Source of the DNA: Amorphochlora amoebiformis
Taxonomy: Eukaryota > Cercozoa > Chlorarachniophyceae
NCBI GenBank assembly: GCA_054601695.1
Contig: BAAHQB010000048.1
Location: 558,001 to 622,000, forward strand
DNA: 64,000 nucleotides
Direction: 5' to 3'
The notes under the pieces were generated by a model. That model was not told where the DNA came from. It saw nothing but the letters and a program-made list of their open reading frames with translations, and did no database searches. Both the position numbers and the translations under genes were made by a program. Positions 36,065-54,674 of this stretch are shown in pieces (within the stretch, counting starts at the first letter, position 1; every line of letters starts with the position of its first letter).

Positions 36065-37932
36065 ATGGCAGCTAATGGGGCCCATACGGCCCCAAAGAGG
36101 GGGCTGTTGGCCGCCGGCCTTCTCACCTTGTTGTCCTTGACTGTCATACAGCAATGGGCAGATTTGTTTCGTCTGAAGCCATCGGTCGGCACGCGGCAGC
36201 GGTCATTTAGTTTGGACCGGGCGAGGTTTCCCCAACAAGGCTCTTATGCGGCAAGCTGGGCTCACAGGAACCGTCATGCTCGCCTGAAAGCGAGGGAAGC
36301 AGGCCATTTAATGGATACCCACCCCGTTATACGCGCACGCTTCTCAGCAAATACGCTACGGGCCCGGAGAAGTATGCGCATCTCGGCGGTGGAGTCGGAA
36401 GTCGGTGCTCCGCCCCGTGTCGAAGACGACAGGAGTGCATTGCAGGAGGACCCTGAGCGCATACGACGAGGAAGGTTACCATGTGGACTCCGCTATACTG
36501 TGATTCGGAATCCAAAGCCACGGAACAAGTATGAGGTGCACCTTCAGCTCCCGGTGGGTTCGGTTGCGGAAGGCGACGGAGAGAACGGGATGGCGCACTT
36601 GATGGAACACGTCACGTTTGTGGGCAACCCTCATGTAACCTCCACTCCTTTCTTCATTTTTTCTTCTCACTCTTCCCCATGCTGTCTCTACATGGGAAAT
36701 GGGGCAAGAGGTTTCGGATGTTGCCCGTTTTATATATTCCACTTAATACCCTACACTTTATCCATCTTGATTTTTAACGCTTGTGGTGCAAACAGCGTCG
36801 AGGGGTTTTAGCGAGCGGCACCGTGAGCTCAAATGCGCTCACGGACTTCCATCACACGGTGTATTTTGCGGACTCAAGGAACCAGGCAACGGACATACAT
36901 GAACATCAAACCCCTACCGTCTCTCTCTTCACCTCCTTTCCCCTCCTCCTTTCGTCTCCTCCTTTATTCCTCCCTCTCCCCAAGCATCTCTTAGCTCACC
37001 TTGTGAACACCCCGTTATCTCTCAATATTCTCACTCCGTATTTCTCCTACTCACATGTCTCAATGACATAACCTCATCTAACCTCATTTTCTTATAGAAA
37101 GAGCTAGAGCCCGTTCTCCTCGGCCTCGTACAAGTTGCGTTCCGCGCAATCATTGCAGATGAAGTGGTAGAAAAGGTACTTGACATCCTTAAATGCACGT
37201 GTCCTGACGCTAACAATATGTATAAGGAGAAAGACGCTATTTTGTCGGAAGCATCGATGCTTAACTCTATGGAATACAGGTGACTGTTTGGTGTTCAGTA
37301 GGATTAATTTCTTAGCTAAGTGTTTGGGATGGTAATAGTTTGCGATAGTGATAATGTGTGTTTTTCAATATTATGTAAGTCTAAAAATATATGTAACATA
37401 TACACATATATATATTATATAAATACATATATATACATACACACACATACATATATATCATACACACATACACAAAGACACACACACACACATATATAAT
37501 AACACATACACACATATACATATAGATGTGTATATATGTATATATTATATTCCTATTTATTGTAAGTGCATGTAATGTTTAAAAGCACATATGTATATAT
37601 GTACATATGTATATATGTAATATATATTATACATATATATATATATATATAAACAAATATATATATATATATATATATATCATACACACATACACAAAGA
37701 CACACACACACACATATATAATAACACATACACACATATACATATAGATGTGTATATATGTATATATTATATTCCTATTTATTGTAAGTGCATGTAATGT
37801 TTAAAAGCACATATATATATGTATGTATGTATATTATGTACATATATATATATATAATCTTTTATGAATTATATTATATATATGTGTGTAATATATATAT
37901 TATTTATACGCATCCTGTATCTATATATGTGT

Positions 37933-37966
<34 letters not shown>

Positions 37967-38000
37967 AATGTACTGTATCTACATATGTATATGTGTTAGT

Positions 38001-38075
<75 letters not shown>

Positions 38076-38083
38076 CATATATA

Positions 38084-38137
<54 letters not shown>

Positions 38138-38316
38138 CATATATGTCATGTGTATTAACTTCGTATGTATATATACATAATATATATATATATATATTTA
38201 TATATATATGTATATGTATGTAATTATATATTTATGTTACATACGTTATTCCGTGTACATATAAAATATGCATGTGTGTTTAGAGTATATTAATGTACGT
38301 TGGTATGTACACATAC

Positions 38317-38354
<38 letters not shown>

Positions 38355-39215
38355 GTATATTTTTATGTGAATAAATATATGATCTGTGTATATACACACA
38401 CACATACATATATATGTATACATATATATATATATATATGTATTTATATGTATATAGCTGTATATTTATATATAATATATATGTATGTGGATGTACTATT
38501 ATGTATATATGAAAACATGTTCAGGATTATGCAAGAAGAGCTCAGCGAACTCCACAAGGAAACTGGTATCCTCCATCCCCAAGAAATGAAAATGAAATCC
38601 CCAAAAATTGTTCCCACCCAAAAAAAAAGTCTTATCTGAAGGTATAAACAATGAAAACTAACTCATAGTGATGCCCAAACGCCTCCCCCTCGGCACAATG
38701 GACATCATAAAGAAACTCACCGTCGAGCAAGCAACGAAGTTCTACCGCAAGCACTATAAGCCTGCGAACGCCCACCTATACATCATCGGAGATCTCGATG
38801 TGAGTAGACTTAGGGTTCGGGTTAAGAGAAGCCATGACATTGTGTCAAGTGTGGGTTTAAATGAACTATTCGCCTGGGTTTGTGAGGGGTGGAGGAGCAA
38901 TTGACGTATCGCGATTTAGGGTAGATTTGTGAAATTTTTCCAGCTGGAGAAGGCCGTGGAGTCGGTCGAGAACATGCTGCATAACTTTACGCCTCCCGAA
39001 AGGACCCTGGACGAGGAGGTACGGACATAATGTATGAAACTGGAATCCCAAATTTCGAAGTCCTAAGTCTTAACCCTTACGTTCTCTTAACCTGTCCCCC
39101 CATAGACGTTTCCCCGCGCAGGGATGAGACCCTTGTACAATCATATCTACACAAGCGACCGGACTCAATTACCCTTAAAAAAGGTAGCACGTGTACACTA
39201 CACGCACGAGAAAAG

Positions 39216-39249
<34 letters not shown>

Positions 39250-39259
39250 TTAATATATA

Positions 39260-39291
<32 letters not shown>

Positions 39292-39317
39292 TTATGTTTT
39301 ATATATACATAATATAC

Positions 39318-39356
<39 letters not shown>

Positions 39357-39438
39357 CGCATATATATATGTGTATATATACATTGACGAATATATATATA
39401 TATATATATTACATGTATATATATGTATATATATATAT

Positions 39439-39484
<46 letters not shown>

Positions 39485-39885
39485 TATATACGTACACACA
39501 TATATATATATGTATATGTATATGTTTATATACATATATGCATTCATTCTGCCTACTGCCCGACTTAATCCTCGCTACCCTTTCACCTCATATCCAACCC
39601 ATGCCAAACGTTACACCAACCTAGAAGGGCCTAATTCACATTATATATCTGACCATTCTGTGAACTTCAGCCTAATGTTAACATCCTCGCGTGACGTGTA
39701 TATATTTATGGAGATATAGTACGTACGTGCATACGTAGAGTTTTCATGTACACACACACACACACATAATATGTATATGTGTGTATATGCAAATGTGTAT
39801 GTGTAAATATACTTATTATGTACATATAATCTATGTAATACTTTTAAATACCTATACACACATGCACACACGCACACACACATAT

Positions 39886-39928
<43 letters not shown>

Positions 39929-40113
39929 GAATATATGTATGTAATATGTATACATATTTAAATATATAAAATACAGCCAAAAGTCGTTGAGATGCCAATG
40001 AAAACGGGTCTCACTGCATCTCTAGCTACCAAGGTATACATATATAAGTTTACATACGCACATGTATGTGTGTATATGTAAATATATAAATATATATATA
40101 TATATATATATGT

Positions 40114-40178
<65 letters not shown>

Positions 40179-40906
40179 ATATAATAAATGAATATGTGTA
40201 CATACATACATACCACATGCATATATATATATATCTATGTATTCTATATATATATATTATATATATATATATATATACATGTATATCAGACGTATACACA
40301 TGTTGTTATAAATTTATATATATATATATATATATCTATGTATATTCATATATTTATATATATTATATTGAATATATACATATATACATATGTATATATA
40401 CACCTTTATATATGTATACCTAAATGATATTTGTTAATATACATAGTATATATATAGGTGTAAAATTATACATGTATTTATATTCTACACACATATATAT
40501 ATAAATATATAACGTTATATATATATATATATTTATATTCATATATGGAAAATTTATATATAATATATAATATATATATATATATTTATTTATATATCGT
40601 TTAAGGAGAGAGAGAGAGGAATGTATACACACATACACACACACACACATATATATATATATATTATATATACATATAAACAAATATACTCACAAACTTT
40701 CAAGCAATATATATATATATATATATAAATATATATGTGTGTGTTTTACCATTACATATTTGGATATACACAATGTAGGAACCCATCCCTTCCCTGGGTA
40801 GTCTATATGATATAAAGGAGGACCTTTTAACCAAGCTAGCCCACCGGTACAGACATGCTTAAAACATAAGTGTATATTAGATCTATTTATATAACACATA
40901 TGTATG

Positions 40907-40943
<37 letters not shown>

Positions 40944-41176
40944 TCATACACTTATATCTATGCATACATATGAATCATACTATGCATAAATATGAATTAT
41001 TAATGCAGAAATGTTAGGAATTTGTGAACATTATGAATACCGTACTGAATACAAGTGCATACTACACGCTCCCAGAATCATTATAAGGCGACTAGGCAAA
41101 GCGTTTACCAACCCGGAAGCTAGCGTCGAATTCGAGGTCAGCGAATCAATATATATATATATATATATAAATATAT

Positions 41177-41229
<53 letters not shown>

Positions 41230-42115
41230 TATATAGATGTATATGTGCATACATATTTAAACTAGAATTCATACATGAACGTATGTGAAGATATATGTAT
41301 ACATATCTGTATGTTTAAAAGGTATCTATTTACATACAATCCTTTACATACATGCATAATATATAGAAGTATATACATATATATATATATATGTATATAT
41401 ATCATATATGTATGTATATATATATATATTGTATATAAATACCTATATATATATATATATTATAATATAAAAACATATATATATATAATATAAATACATA
41501 TACATATATATTAGATACATATACTAACATGTACATTCCCCTTAGATCCTGGATCGAGAGGCGGAGGATTGCCGGACAGTCCAATTTAACGTCAGGGCCC
41601 AAACCACGAAAGAACTTAACGTAATTACGATTGCTTCTTGATCGATCTATCCGATCATCTGTCATCTTTAGCTCTTTCCTCCCCCTTTCTTTCTCCATCT
41701 CGCTCTTTCTTTCTCATTTCCCTCCATTTCTCTCACTTGGGGATAGAAAACCTCCACCAGATGCATTTAAACACACATACGTGCACAGGATATTATATAT
41801 TATATATATACATATATATATATATACATTATATATATACATATATATATATATACATATATATATGTACTGTATATATATATATATATATATATATAGA
41901 TGTATGTATATATACAGAAAATGTTTTATCTTGGAGTGATGGAGTTGAAGGGTTTGTATGAGCAGGGGGGCACCATGGATGAGGTATGTGGATATTTAAA
42001 ATTTCTAATTATATAATATTATATCAATATATATATATATATATATATATACTTTAATATATATATATATATATATATAAACATATGTATTTTGTAAATA
42101 TATACATATATATAT

Positions 42116-42154
<39 letters not shown>

Positions 42155-42320
42155 GTATATATATATATATATAGTGTAAATATATCTATTTATATATATC
42201 TTTATACTCACACGCACATATATGTATATATTAATATATAAAATATTACATATATATATTATATATGTATACATAATATATTTTTTATGCATATATGTTA
42301 TGTATTTACGCATATGTCTA

Positions 42321-42356
<36 letters not shown>

Positions 42357-42365
42357 GTATATATA

Positions 42366-42404
<39 letters not shown>

Positions 42405-42642
42405 GGACATAGATCTCTAGCGTTAGTTTCTTTATATCACGCTCCTTCAGGTTCAGTTTATGAAGGAGGTAACGGAAAGCCATTCGAAGACTACACTCAA
42501 ACAGTAAGAATTATGAATCATCCATCTTCGTTCATTTTCTTGTTTCTAAAAAACTGAAAAATCGGCATGTATGGTTTGTCATTTACTCGTGCGGACCTCC
42601 CTCGATAGTTCTCTCTTCGTTCTCTCGAATATATAATATATA

Positions 42643-42673
<31 letters not shown>

Positions 42674-42923
42674 ATGTACATATATACACATGTATAATTT
42701 GCACACATGTATGCATATGAACATGTGTATATGAAAAGGGTATACGAGATAGCATAGGATTTATATATATATAATATGTATATATTTATTTATATATATA
42801 TATATATGTATGTATATATACATATAAATGTATATAAACATATACATATACATGTACATATACGTATACCTATACACACACATACACATATACATATACA
42901 TATATAAATATATTTATACACAC

Positions 42924-42960
<37 letters not shown>

Positions 42961-43250
42961 AAAACAAACATTAATGAACGTATATACACACACTAACTTC
43001 TATCCATCTTCTCCATCTTGTTTTATCTCCTCCCCACTTTTTTTCCGGGGACTCAAATTTTTCGGCAACATTATCGTAGCGGAGTCGATACTATGGACGA
43101 GGTTAGACTTATCCTAACCCCAACCCCAACCCCAACCCAAACGCTGGTCCTAACCACAAGCCTAGACCTATTCGAATTCTGAGCCCAACCAAACGTGTCA
43201 AGATGTATATATATATATATATATAATATATTTTTAATTATATGTATGTA

Positions 43251-43291
<41 letters not shown>

Positions 43292-43413
43292 TATATATAT
43301 ATATATGTATATGTTATATATTTCACATATATATATATATATATTATAGAATATATGTATAATGTACATATGTATACATCTATATATATATATATATACA
43401 TATGCATATATAT

Positions 43414-43497
<84 letters not shown>

Positions 43498-43625
43498 CAT
43501 AAATATATATATTATATATATATTTGTTATATATATATATGTATATATACATATATATGTATATTTTTATAATTTATACATATTTAACATGTATGTATAT
43601 ATATATATATATGTGTGTGTGTGTA

Positions 43626-43660
<35 letters not shown>

Positions 43661-43722
43661 CACGTGTTACATATACATATATATATATATATAATTATAT
43701 ATTCAATATTTATATATATATA

Positions 43723-43788
<66 letters not shown>

Positions 43789-44085
43789 CTCCCTGGTAAT
43801 GGTGGGCGACCTATACGGGTACCCTAACATTGGCTTTCGCGGGTTAGCCTCCAACAATCTCCGGCTACTGCCAGGGGTCACCCAAAAAGACATTAATCGC
43901 AAGATACAAGAGGTCAGGGTTCCGGTTTAGGATAGGATGGGTGTTAGGGTTAGGGTTAGATTATGGTGCTAGGAGAGGAGCAGGGGATTAGTCTAATTTC
44001 TCTGTGTATTTTGAATATATTTGTGTGTATATATGCACACACATACACATACTCATATACCATATGAATATATTTGTAGATATAT

Positions 44086-44118
<33 letters not shown>

Positions 44119-44181
44119 GATATATTTATGTATGTTACTTATGATATAAATATGTACATATAGATATATATATATATATAA

Positions 44182-44223
<42 letters not shown>

Positions 44224-44563
44224 ATAATACAATATAACATAGGGTAATATATTGTATGTGTACTTAAAATATATAGCTGTTGAAGCCGTTTTGCCGCTAT
44301 GGGGAACAAGAGGTACAAATACATCACAAATAACAAATATATACACACACATACAAATACATATGTGTGTACCTATATGTATATGTATATATATATATAT
44401 TATATTTGCATGTATAGTATACATATATATAAATATGTATGTACATGCATAAGAATATATACCCGTATATGTAATACACCCAGACCGGTCAATTGGCTCT
44501 CTTTATGGTAACTACGCCACCCCAGTCTGAACTACAGGATCCAGTAGATCCCAACCTGGTGAA

Positions 44564-44598
<35 letters not shown>

Positions 44599-45476
44599 TG
44601 TTTGTTATAAATGTAGAAACATACATAAATATATATCTGTGATATGTATATATATGTACAAATATATTTTATATATTATATGTATATATATACATATAAA
44701 TACTGTTATCGCAGCGGAAGCGTGGATAGTGCTCCGATTGAAGTCTTTCCGACTTCTGATTTTAACTTTCCATGTTGCATGGGTACTTGCTCTTGACTAC
44801 AAACGAAGAGGGTACTGATGGGTAACATGCGTGACATGGCGTGACGTCACCACGAAATACCGTGACGTCACGCTTTGTCACGGTACCACGAAAGCCCGTT
44901 ACTACCGGGTTCTGACGGGAACCACCGGGTACTACAGGGTACTACTGGATGATACGATCTCCGAACGATCTCCAGAATCTCCCATCGATCTCGAGCGGTC
45001 TATATTAGGACTACGATAACGTTTCAATACTGTCATCTACTCATCGAGCTGCATTTACTGATGCTATCTGTATTATTCTATCTCTGCACTAACAAAATAC
45101 ATACATGCATACGTACCTATACGCATACAAACATACATCCATACTATTATAATTACGTTTAGACATACACAATTAGGTATAAGATGCATACATACATAAA
45201 ATAGATATATACATACATACAAACATGCATATACAAGATACATACATACATACATATATATATACATACATACATATTTACACAGTTGTGTGAGATTCTA
45301 CAGACGGAATATGTTGATCAGCACCTCACATCTACTCAAGAAGGTAACATATATAAACAATACAAAAACAACCTATGTATATATTATATGTAATATGTAT
45401 GTATATAAACATAACATTTGCATATATATTTGTGTATTTACCTATAGAAGGTATAATATATACATATATATAATAT

Positions 45477-45509
<33 letters not shown>

Positions 45510-46218
45510 CATCTATATATATACATATAGATATATATATATATATATATACATACATAATATATCATATGCATGCATATATGTATTATAAATATACGTA
45601 CATATGTATGTGTATGTAAATGTAGATACATATGTATACATAAATATATTTTTATATCAAGACACTGAGAACCCAGACGTGAGCCATTCCATCGCGCAAA
45701 GGTGGCATTAGGGTTATGACTACTGGGCTAAGACTTAGGATTGTGGCTAGAATCAGATTATTGAGCATATCTTCTCCTATTGTCACTCAGTGGGGCTGTG
45801 GCTAGGGTCAGGGTTAGGGTCTGAGTTAGTATTAGTTCTGGAGATTATGAGAGTTAAGGTTATCCTCGGGTTGTAAATTAGAGTTTGGAGATTGACAAGC
45901 TTAGGAGGTTGTCAGCGATAGAAATTGGAGAAGGATCCTGGTTAGGAGTGAGAGCTGCTTGATTAAGGGCTAGGAAAAGGGTTTTTGTTGGGGTTAGAAT
46001 AGCTTTGAGTACGGGGATAGGTTAGATTCTCTCATGGAGACTCATGAAAATCTCGAATGATTCTGGTTACAAGGCTAATGACAAACCTAATCCTAAGGCA
46101 ATTCCCTACAGAGGAGGATATTGACAGTGAGGTGTGACGTGTATATGTGGATATATATGTTATATTTATATTATAAAGAAATATGCGTATGTATATATTT
46201 ATATGCATATTACATACA

Positions 46219-46254
<36 letters not shown>

Positions 46255-46371
46255 TATTTGTACATGTACATGATATGTAAGTATATACATATGTACATAT
46301 ATATGTACATATATATATATATATACATACATATATATATATATATATATAATATGTATGTATATGTACAT

Positions 46372-46438
<67 letters not shown>

Positions 46439-46682
46439 AATGTCACATATACACACACAGACATATATAAATATTATAATTATACATATATATATATATA
46501 TATTATTTGTATGTATATTATTCATTATACCACATGTAGGTTGAAAAACTACGGCCTGAGTTTGTACCTCTCGAAAACGGAGAGATGAAATTTAGGTACA
46601 AACATCTACTCACTCACTCTTTACTACAACAATGCATGTATATGTCTATACATATATTTTAAATATGTATATATGTATATAC

Positions 46683-46716
<34 letters not shown>

Positions 46717-47172
46717 TTATACACAAGTACTCATATATCTATATATATATATTGTATGTATATATATATGTGTATCATACATTCATAATTATACTATATA
46801 GATATCTTTAGATGCATGATATAACATAATATAAAATAGGGATCCGTTATCGGGGGTAGTGTGCCGACGTTTGAGCAACGGGATTCGAATTAACTATAAA
46901 AGGTACGTATAGATATAGAATTAAATACATAATATATATATATATATATGCATATAATAGAGATGTTATATAATATAAATATATACATCTATATATTATA
47001 TAGATTTTTATATATGTGTAAATGTATGTATATGCATATATACACATGTATATTGTATACATGTATATATGCATCTATACCAGGATCGACGAGGGTGAGC
47101 TTGATGGTAGGGACGTAACCGTAAGCGCGGTGTCTCCTGGGGGTCTCTATCAAGAATCCCTACAGGTATACA

Positions 47173-47218
<46 letters not shown>

Positions 47219-47289
47219 TTATACATATTTAGATGTAGACCTCTACATATATGACAGTTATCATAGTAACATGATTAATATATATATAT

Positions 47290-47356
<67 letters not shown>

Positions 47357-47770
47357 TTATAGTAAATATGTATGCGTGTAAACAGAAACCCTGCGCAATT
47401 CGGCTTGGTGCTCAGGTCTAAACCCTAATCCTAATCCCCGCAATCCCACCAATTAAACCAACCCTACCCAATGGCTACCCTAAGGCCTAATCGAAATATT
47501 AAAACTTGACTCCTGAAAGGAAGGCAGACAGAAAGTGCAAACAGCCAAATGTGAACATTATGGCTACTCTTCTAATGTCTTACTCTAACCCTAAGGCTAT
47601 GTGTGGGAAAGACTGCACATACGGAGGGGTTCACAGGGACGTGTTTGAAGATGTTACTTTGCGTAATAATTGTTAAATTTTGAATCTATATATGTAGACA
47701 TGTATCTGTTGGGATGATAGATGTTTGAAAAACCAAATTCCCTTGTTTCTGGGCATAGGTATAAATGCAT

Positions 47771-47819
<49 letters not shown>

Positions 47820-47874
47820 TACATATATATATATACACACATATATATATAGAATATTGCTTATATATATTTAC

Positions 47875-47907
<33 letters not shown>

Positions 47908-48172
47908 CATTTAATTATATATCTAGGTGAAGGTCTGAATTTCTCAATGGCGATGGAGTCAGAGGAGCTTGTCGTTCAAGTCGAGGGTGATAGGGATAAC
48001 TTGGGCGCCATTTTCAAGGTAATACACATATCTATGCAAACAGATATATGTTGTATATACGTGTAAAGAAGGATGTAGACCTGCGTATTTTAATCTTTCC
48101 AGGTACATTTATAAATAGATATGTACACATATAGTTTTATACATTATGTCTTCATGTAATATATACGTATAG

Positions 48173-48212
<40 letters not shown>

Positions 48213-48312
48213 GTGTTGCGAATGCCATACCTCGGGTTTGGTGTGACCCAAAAGACGGTTGACGAGGTTAAGAGGGATATGGATCAGCAGTATAAGGTTT
48301 AATATATTTATA

Positions 48313-48350
<38 letters not shown>

Positions 48351-48401
48351 ATATGTACAGGTATGACGCATATATAATAGGTTTAATCCCATGCATGTGT
48401 T

Positions 48402-48444
<43 letters not shown>

Positions 48445-48453
48445 TTTTATATA

Positions 48454-48501
<48 letters not shown>

Positions 48502-48914
48502 ATATATGAAAATTTACTATACATATGCTACTAGTAGACTAGCTATCATGATCACACCGGACCTAGCCTGTGATATCTAGATCACTAGTCTAGATCTCAA
48601 TGATATATTGATTAGGAATACTACTATAATGATACTAGGTACAATATTATACTGAGACTCTGAATCATGACTATATATATATATATGCATATATAAACAT
48701 ATACACATTATATATATTATACATATAATATATGTATGTATGTATATATATGTATATGTGTAGATGTGTATGTATATATAAATATATATGTAATATATAT
48801 ATATATATGTATGTATATACATATATTGTATATATATATATATATATATATATAGCTGATGGTAAAGGAGGTCGATTTTGTCGCCATGGATGAGATTTGT
48901 GGTATATTGATATT

Positions 48915-48953
<39 letters not shown>

Positions 48954-48956
48954 ATA

Positions 48957-49004
<48 letters not shown>

Positions 49005-49315
49005 ATATATGTATGCATCTGTGTCTTGTGTATACATAGTAAAGTATGTGTATATGTATGTAGGAGATGCAACTGTATGCATTCGAAATGGATATATATG
49101 GATTATATATATAATATTTTTATACATGAAGTTGTATACACACACACATAGATATATACATATATATAATATATAAATATATATATATATATATATAAAT
49201 CATACATCTATTATATATATCTATATATATATATATTTATATATATATATTTCATATATATACATATATATGTATGATACATGTATATATATACATATAT
49301 GTACATTATATATAA

Positions 49316-49363
<48 letters not shown>

Positions 49364-50026
49364 CATATATAAACCACTCTCGACCCCAAATCTATGTCAC
49401 TGAACGCATGTACAATATGTATTGTGTACGTATAAAAGATACCTGACACACACACACACATATATATATATACACACATATATATATATATATATATACA
49501 TATACATGTATATATATATGTATATACTATATGTATAAATATAAATTGTACACATATATATCTTTCTACTACGTATATGTATATATACATACTAAATATA
49601 ATATGCATACACGCATATGCGTTTGTATACAAATATATATATACAATATATGTGTATGTGTGTATATGTATGTATATACATACATGTATATACATATACA
49701 TTATACATACATACATATGTACATATATATATATACATATACAAATACATAAATACAGGAGCGGTTAGTAAATGGGACCCACGTGTAGTACTGCCCCGGT
49801 ATTACACACTGAAAAATCTAAGATCTCAAGATATTCAGTACAATATGAACCAGTTGCTGGCTCCGGGGAACCTGGTATACTAAGTTTGTTCTCTTTCTAT
49901 CTTTTTATCTCTTTTTTATGTCTCTCGTTCTGTCTCTTCCTGCATGGCGACTTATGTATATATATACATATATATATTTATGTAACACATATTTTATATA
50001 TATATATATATATGCATACATGTATT

Positions 50027-50067
<41 letters not shown>

Positions 50068-50175
50068 CATTATATATATATGTATATGCATACATATATA
50101 TATATATATACATATTATATATATGTGTGTGTATCTATATATAAGATGTAAAATATGTATATAAAATACATTAAT

Positions 50176-50211
<36 letters not shown>

Positions 50212-50257
50212 ATCTATATATAAGATGTAAAATATGTATATAAAATACATTAATATG

Positions 50258-50316
<59 letters not shown>

Positions 50317-50484
50317 GTTGTAGGAAACACGTCCAATACGTTTAGAAATTACAATACATATACCCACATATGCACACATATATCTTAAAATATAGGAGGT
50401 GAACGTTGTTGGGGTTTTTGATGACGAAGAGATCGAAAGGACCATTTTAAAATATCTAGGTGTTCTGTACTACATGTATACACG

Positions 50485-50540
<56 letters not shown>

Positions 50541-50782
50541 AATATACATGAACATATATATATATATACATATATACATATAGTATATTTAAGTACATAT
50601 TTGAATATATATATATATATATACGTATATATATATATACTTATAATACACATATTGATAAATATATTTAATAATGCATATATTGATAAATATATGTATA
50701 CATTAACATGTATATACATGAACATAAACATATATCAATAAATATACATATGTACATACATACACACACACACACACACAAG

Positions 50783-50821
<39 letters not shown>

Positions 50822-50902
50822 TAACGTTCCAGGAACTGTCCCGCATCGCCATATCGAAAAGGAGGTGATATACATATATATATATATATACACACACATG
50901 TG

Positions 50903-50951
<49 letters not shown>

Positions 50952-51371
50952 ATATATACATATTATACACACAAATATTCATATTGTTATACACATATAT
51001 GGAGGTCTGTGTACATTTATAAATATATATATATATATATACATTTATATATATATATATATATACATCAATACATACTCTCTCCATTTAATTTGCAAAC
51101 ACGAACTAACCTAGCCAACCCAGCCTGGCTAATCCTAAATCTTTCTGACCTCATCTTAACCCTAGGTCGTCGATCCAAGCTTTCGGCATATCTGGCCGGA
51201 CACTTCGCGGACAAACCTAAGAGCACATATCGCGGATGATACTGAGTATGTTTCATGTTGTAGTGTAAGAAATACCATGCTATACTGAAGATATTTCTAC
51301 GTGTCATGTATGTATATGTACGAAAACTTAAATATATATAGAGCCTTATGAATTGTGTGTATTTATTTATG

Positions 51372-51405
<34 letters not shown>

Positions 51406-51826
51406 TATAAATATATATATGTATATATACATATATATACATACATATAAAAATAAAATATATATATATATATATATATACATACACATATATTTATAAA
51501 TATATTTGATATGTATATATATATATATAATACATCTCCAGACGTGCTGCAGTTGTGATCGGCCAGCTCGGACCATCTATGTTTGGCTCAACAATAGGCA
51601 TTCATCTAACCCTAACGTCTCCCCCTCTTCTCCTCTCTGCTCATTCGAAGCTGGGAAAAAACGAAGTCTTTTTAATACTCTCTATTCTGTCTCTCTCTGT
51701 CTCTATTCCTCTATCTATATGGGTACGGGATTCAATCTGAATATACATATATATATATATATATGTGTGTGTGTATTATATACCTGTATGCAAATATATA
51801 TATATATATATATATATATACACCTG

Positions 51827-51874
<48 letters not shown>

Positions 51875-52017
51875 GACGAGACGTTTAACAGGGACACAGA
51901 GAGACTGAGAGTAGAGAGATGTAGAGTGTAGAGAGAGTAGAGGCGGATAGTGAGATTGAGGAGAACAGGTCCTGGACACTATATATACATATATATATAT
52001 ATTATATATATATATTA

Positions 52018-52071
<54 letters not shown>

Positions 52072-52667
52072 ATATTATATGTGGATATATAATGTGTATA
52101 TGTATATATCTATATGTACATAAATACATATACATATATACACCTATAACAGTTTCGATCCCCTACTCACTCTCTTTCTGCTCTCTATCTCTGTCCCCCG
52201 ACTCACTCTATTTCTACTCTCTCACCCTCCTTACACTTTCCCTGCGTCTTAGTCTCTCCCGCATATGTGAAAATCATGTGACCGAAATTTTTTTTTTCAG
52301 GAACTCGAAACCCGTTTTCGTCAAAAAATGGAGTGTGGATCGCGGGGTCTGACGCTGAATTCTCGGAAGGATTAGAGGTATATATTAATAGATTAAATAT
52401 TTTGTATATATATATATATGTATATGTATATATGTAGTATATATATATATGTAGGTATATATATATATATGTACATGTATGTATATATATGTTTAGACAT
52501 ACATATAGAATATATATATTTATGTGTATGTATACATTATATATTATATATATATATATATACATGTTAATGGATACACACACATATATATATATATACC
52601 TATATACATAATACCTTTGTCTGTAGTATCAAAAAGTTGCACACATACACACACACATATACATATA

Positions 52668-52698
<31 letters not shown>

Positions 52699-53007
52699 TT
52701 TTATATTATGTACATATATTCACATCTATGTAAATATACATCAGGATGACCTCATGGTATGGAAACGGTCTCACCCCCTCTACGTTCCCGTGGCTACCCA
52801 AGTCATCCAACTCCTAGTCGCCTCGGAGATGCACTTCTCGTAAGCTGAGAACCCCGAAAAATACGCAAATAATTCCATTTCTTGGAGAAAAAAATGAGAA
52901 TGCTTTAAATGGAACAATAAGTATCACTGAGGAAAAGGATTATGATTGCGCCTATAACACGGCATATATATGTTATATATATATATATATATATATACGA
53001 ATATAAT

Positions 53008-53086
<79 letters not shown>

Positions 53087-53204
53087 GAGGTGAAAGTTTT
53101 TGAAATATGGTGTTGTGTTATAGACTTCGAGATAGCCTTGGGTTAGCGTATGCGGCAACGTTTGAGCTCACGAGGAATATCAGGTGATATATACACACAC
53201 ACAC

Positions 53205-53256
<52 letters not shown>

Positions 53257-53508
53257 CACGTATACATACGCGTATATATATATATATACTTATACTTAAA
53301 TATATTTTATGTACATATTCCATATATACTGATATATATGTATGTATATCATCTTTATTTATACATATATATATATATATATATCTATATTAGTATATAT
53401 ACATATATGTATGTGTGAAGTATATATACTTCATATAAACATACATATATACATATATATATATGTATATGTATGTATTGTATAAATATATATACATATA
53501 TATATATA

Positions 53509-53546
<38 letters not shown>

Positions 53547-53560
53547 TAATATTCATAGTA

Positions 53561-53591
<31 letters not shown>

Positions 53592-53692
53592 TTAGATGTA
53601 TGAAGTATAAATATGTAAGTGCAAATTTCTGCATGACATTTATATATGTAAATATATATATATATATATATGCATAATTATATATATGTATA

Positions 53693-53723
<31 letters not shown>

Positions 53724-53813
53724 TTATAAATACGTATGTACACGTTATATATATATATATATAAATATATATAAATATATACATATTATATATATATATA
53801 TACATATATACAA

Positions 53814-53844
<31 letters not shown>

Positions 53845-53911
53845 TAGAATTATTTATGCATGCGTACAAACACATAAATATACAAATGTATGTAACTATA
53901 TATAAGTATAC

Positions 53912-53943
<32 letters not shown>

Positions 53944-54016
53944 GTATATATATATTATATACAATATATATATGTACATACATGTATACACATGTATTTG
54001 TATATATTTATATACA

Positions 54017-54051
<35 letters not shown>

Positions 54052-54535
54052 TTATGCACAAAATTAGACACACTAGCGGATTATGGACTCTGGAAGTGGC
54101 CACTACACCCCAGGCCGTTGACGAGGTATATTTATATACGTATATGTATGCCCACATACCTACACACCTATACCTGTTGTATAATAAACGTGAGTCTGTA
54201 TTAAAATATAACTATGAATATATTATATTGTTTTTTATTTTTAGATATATATATATATATATTTAAATATATATATTAACCTTTAGGTTGTCGCTTTCTC
54301 ATCTACAAAACTCAGCAAGATGAACTTTGATGAGATGGTATGTAATATTCATAAATAAAATGATTTGTCGATAATATCATATCAAGACATATACATAAAT
54401 ATATCTAGATATATATATAGATATGTATATGTATATATGTATGTGTATATGTATGTGTAAAATCTATATAGAACCAAAAATTACTTGAACATGTTTAACA
54501 ATGTTGCAATTGTTTATATATATATATATATTCAC

Positions 54536-54567
<32 letters not shown>

Positions 54568-54617
54568 TTATTTGTGTATATATATATGTATATATAAATG
54601 TATAATATATAATATAC

Positions 54618-54674
<57 letters not shown>

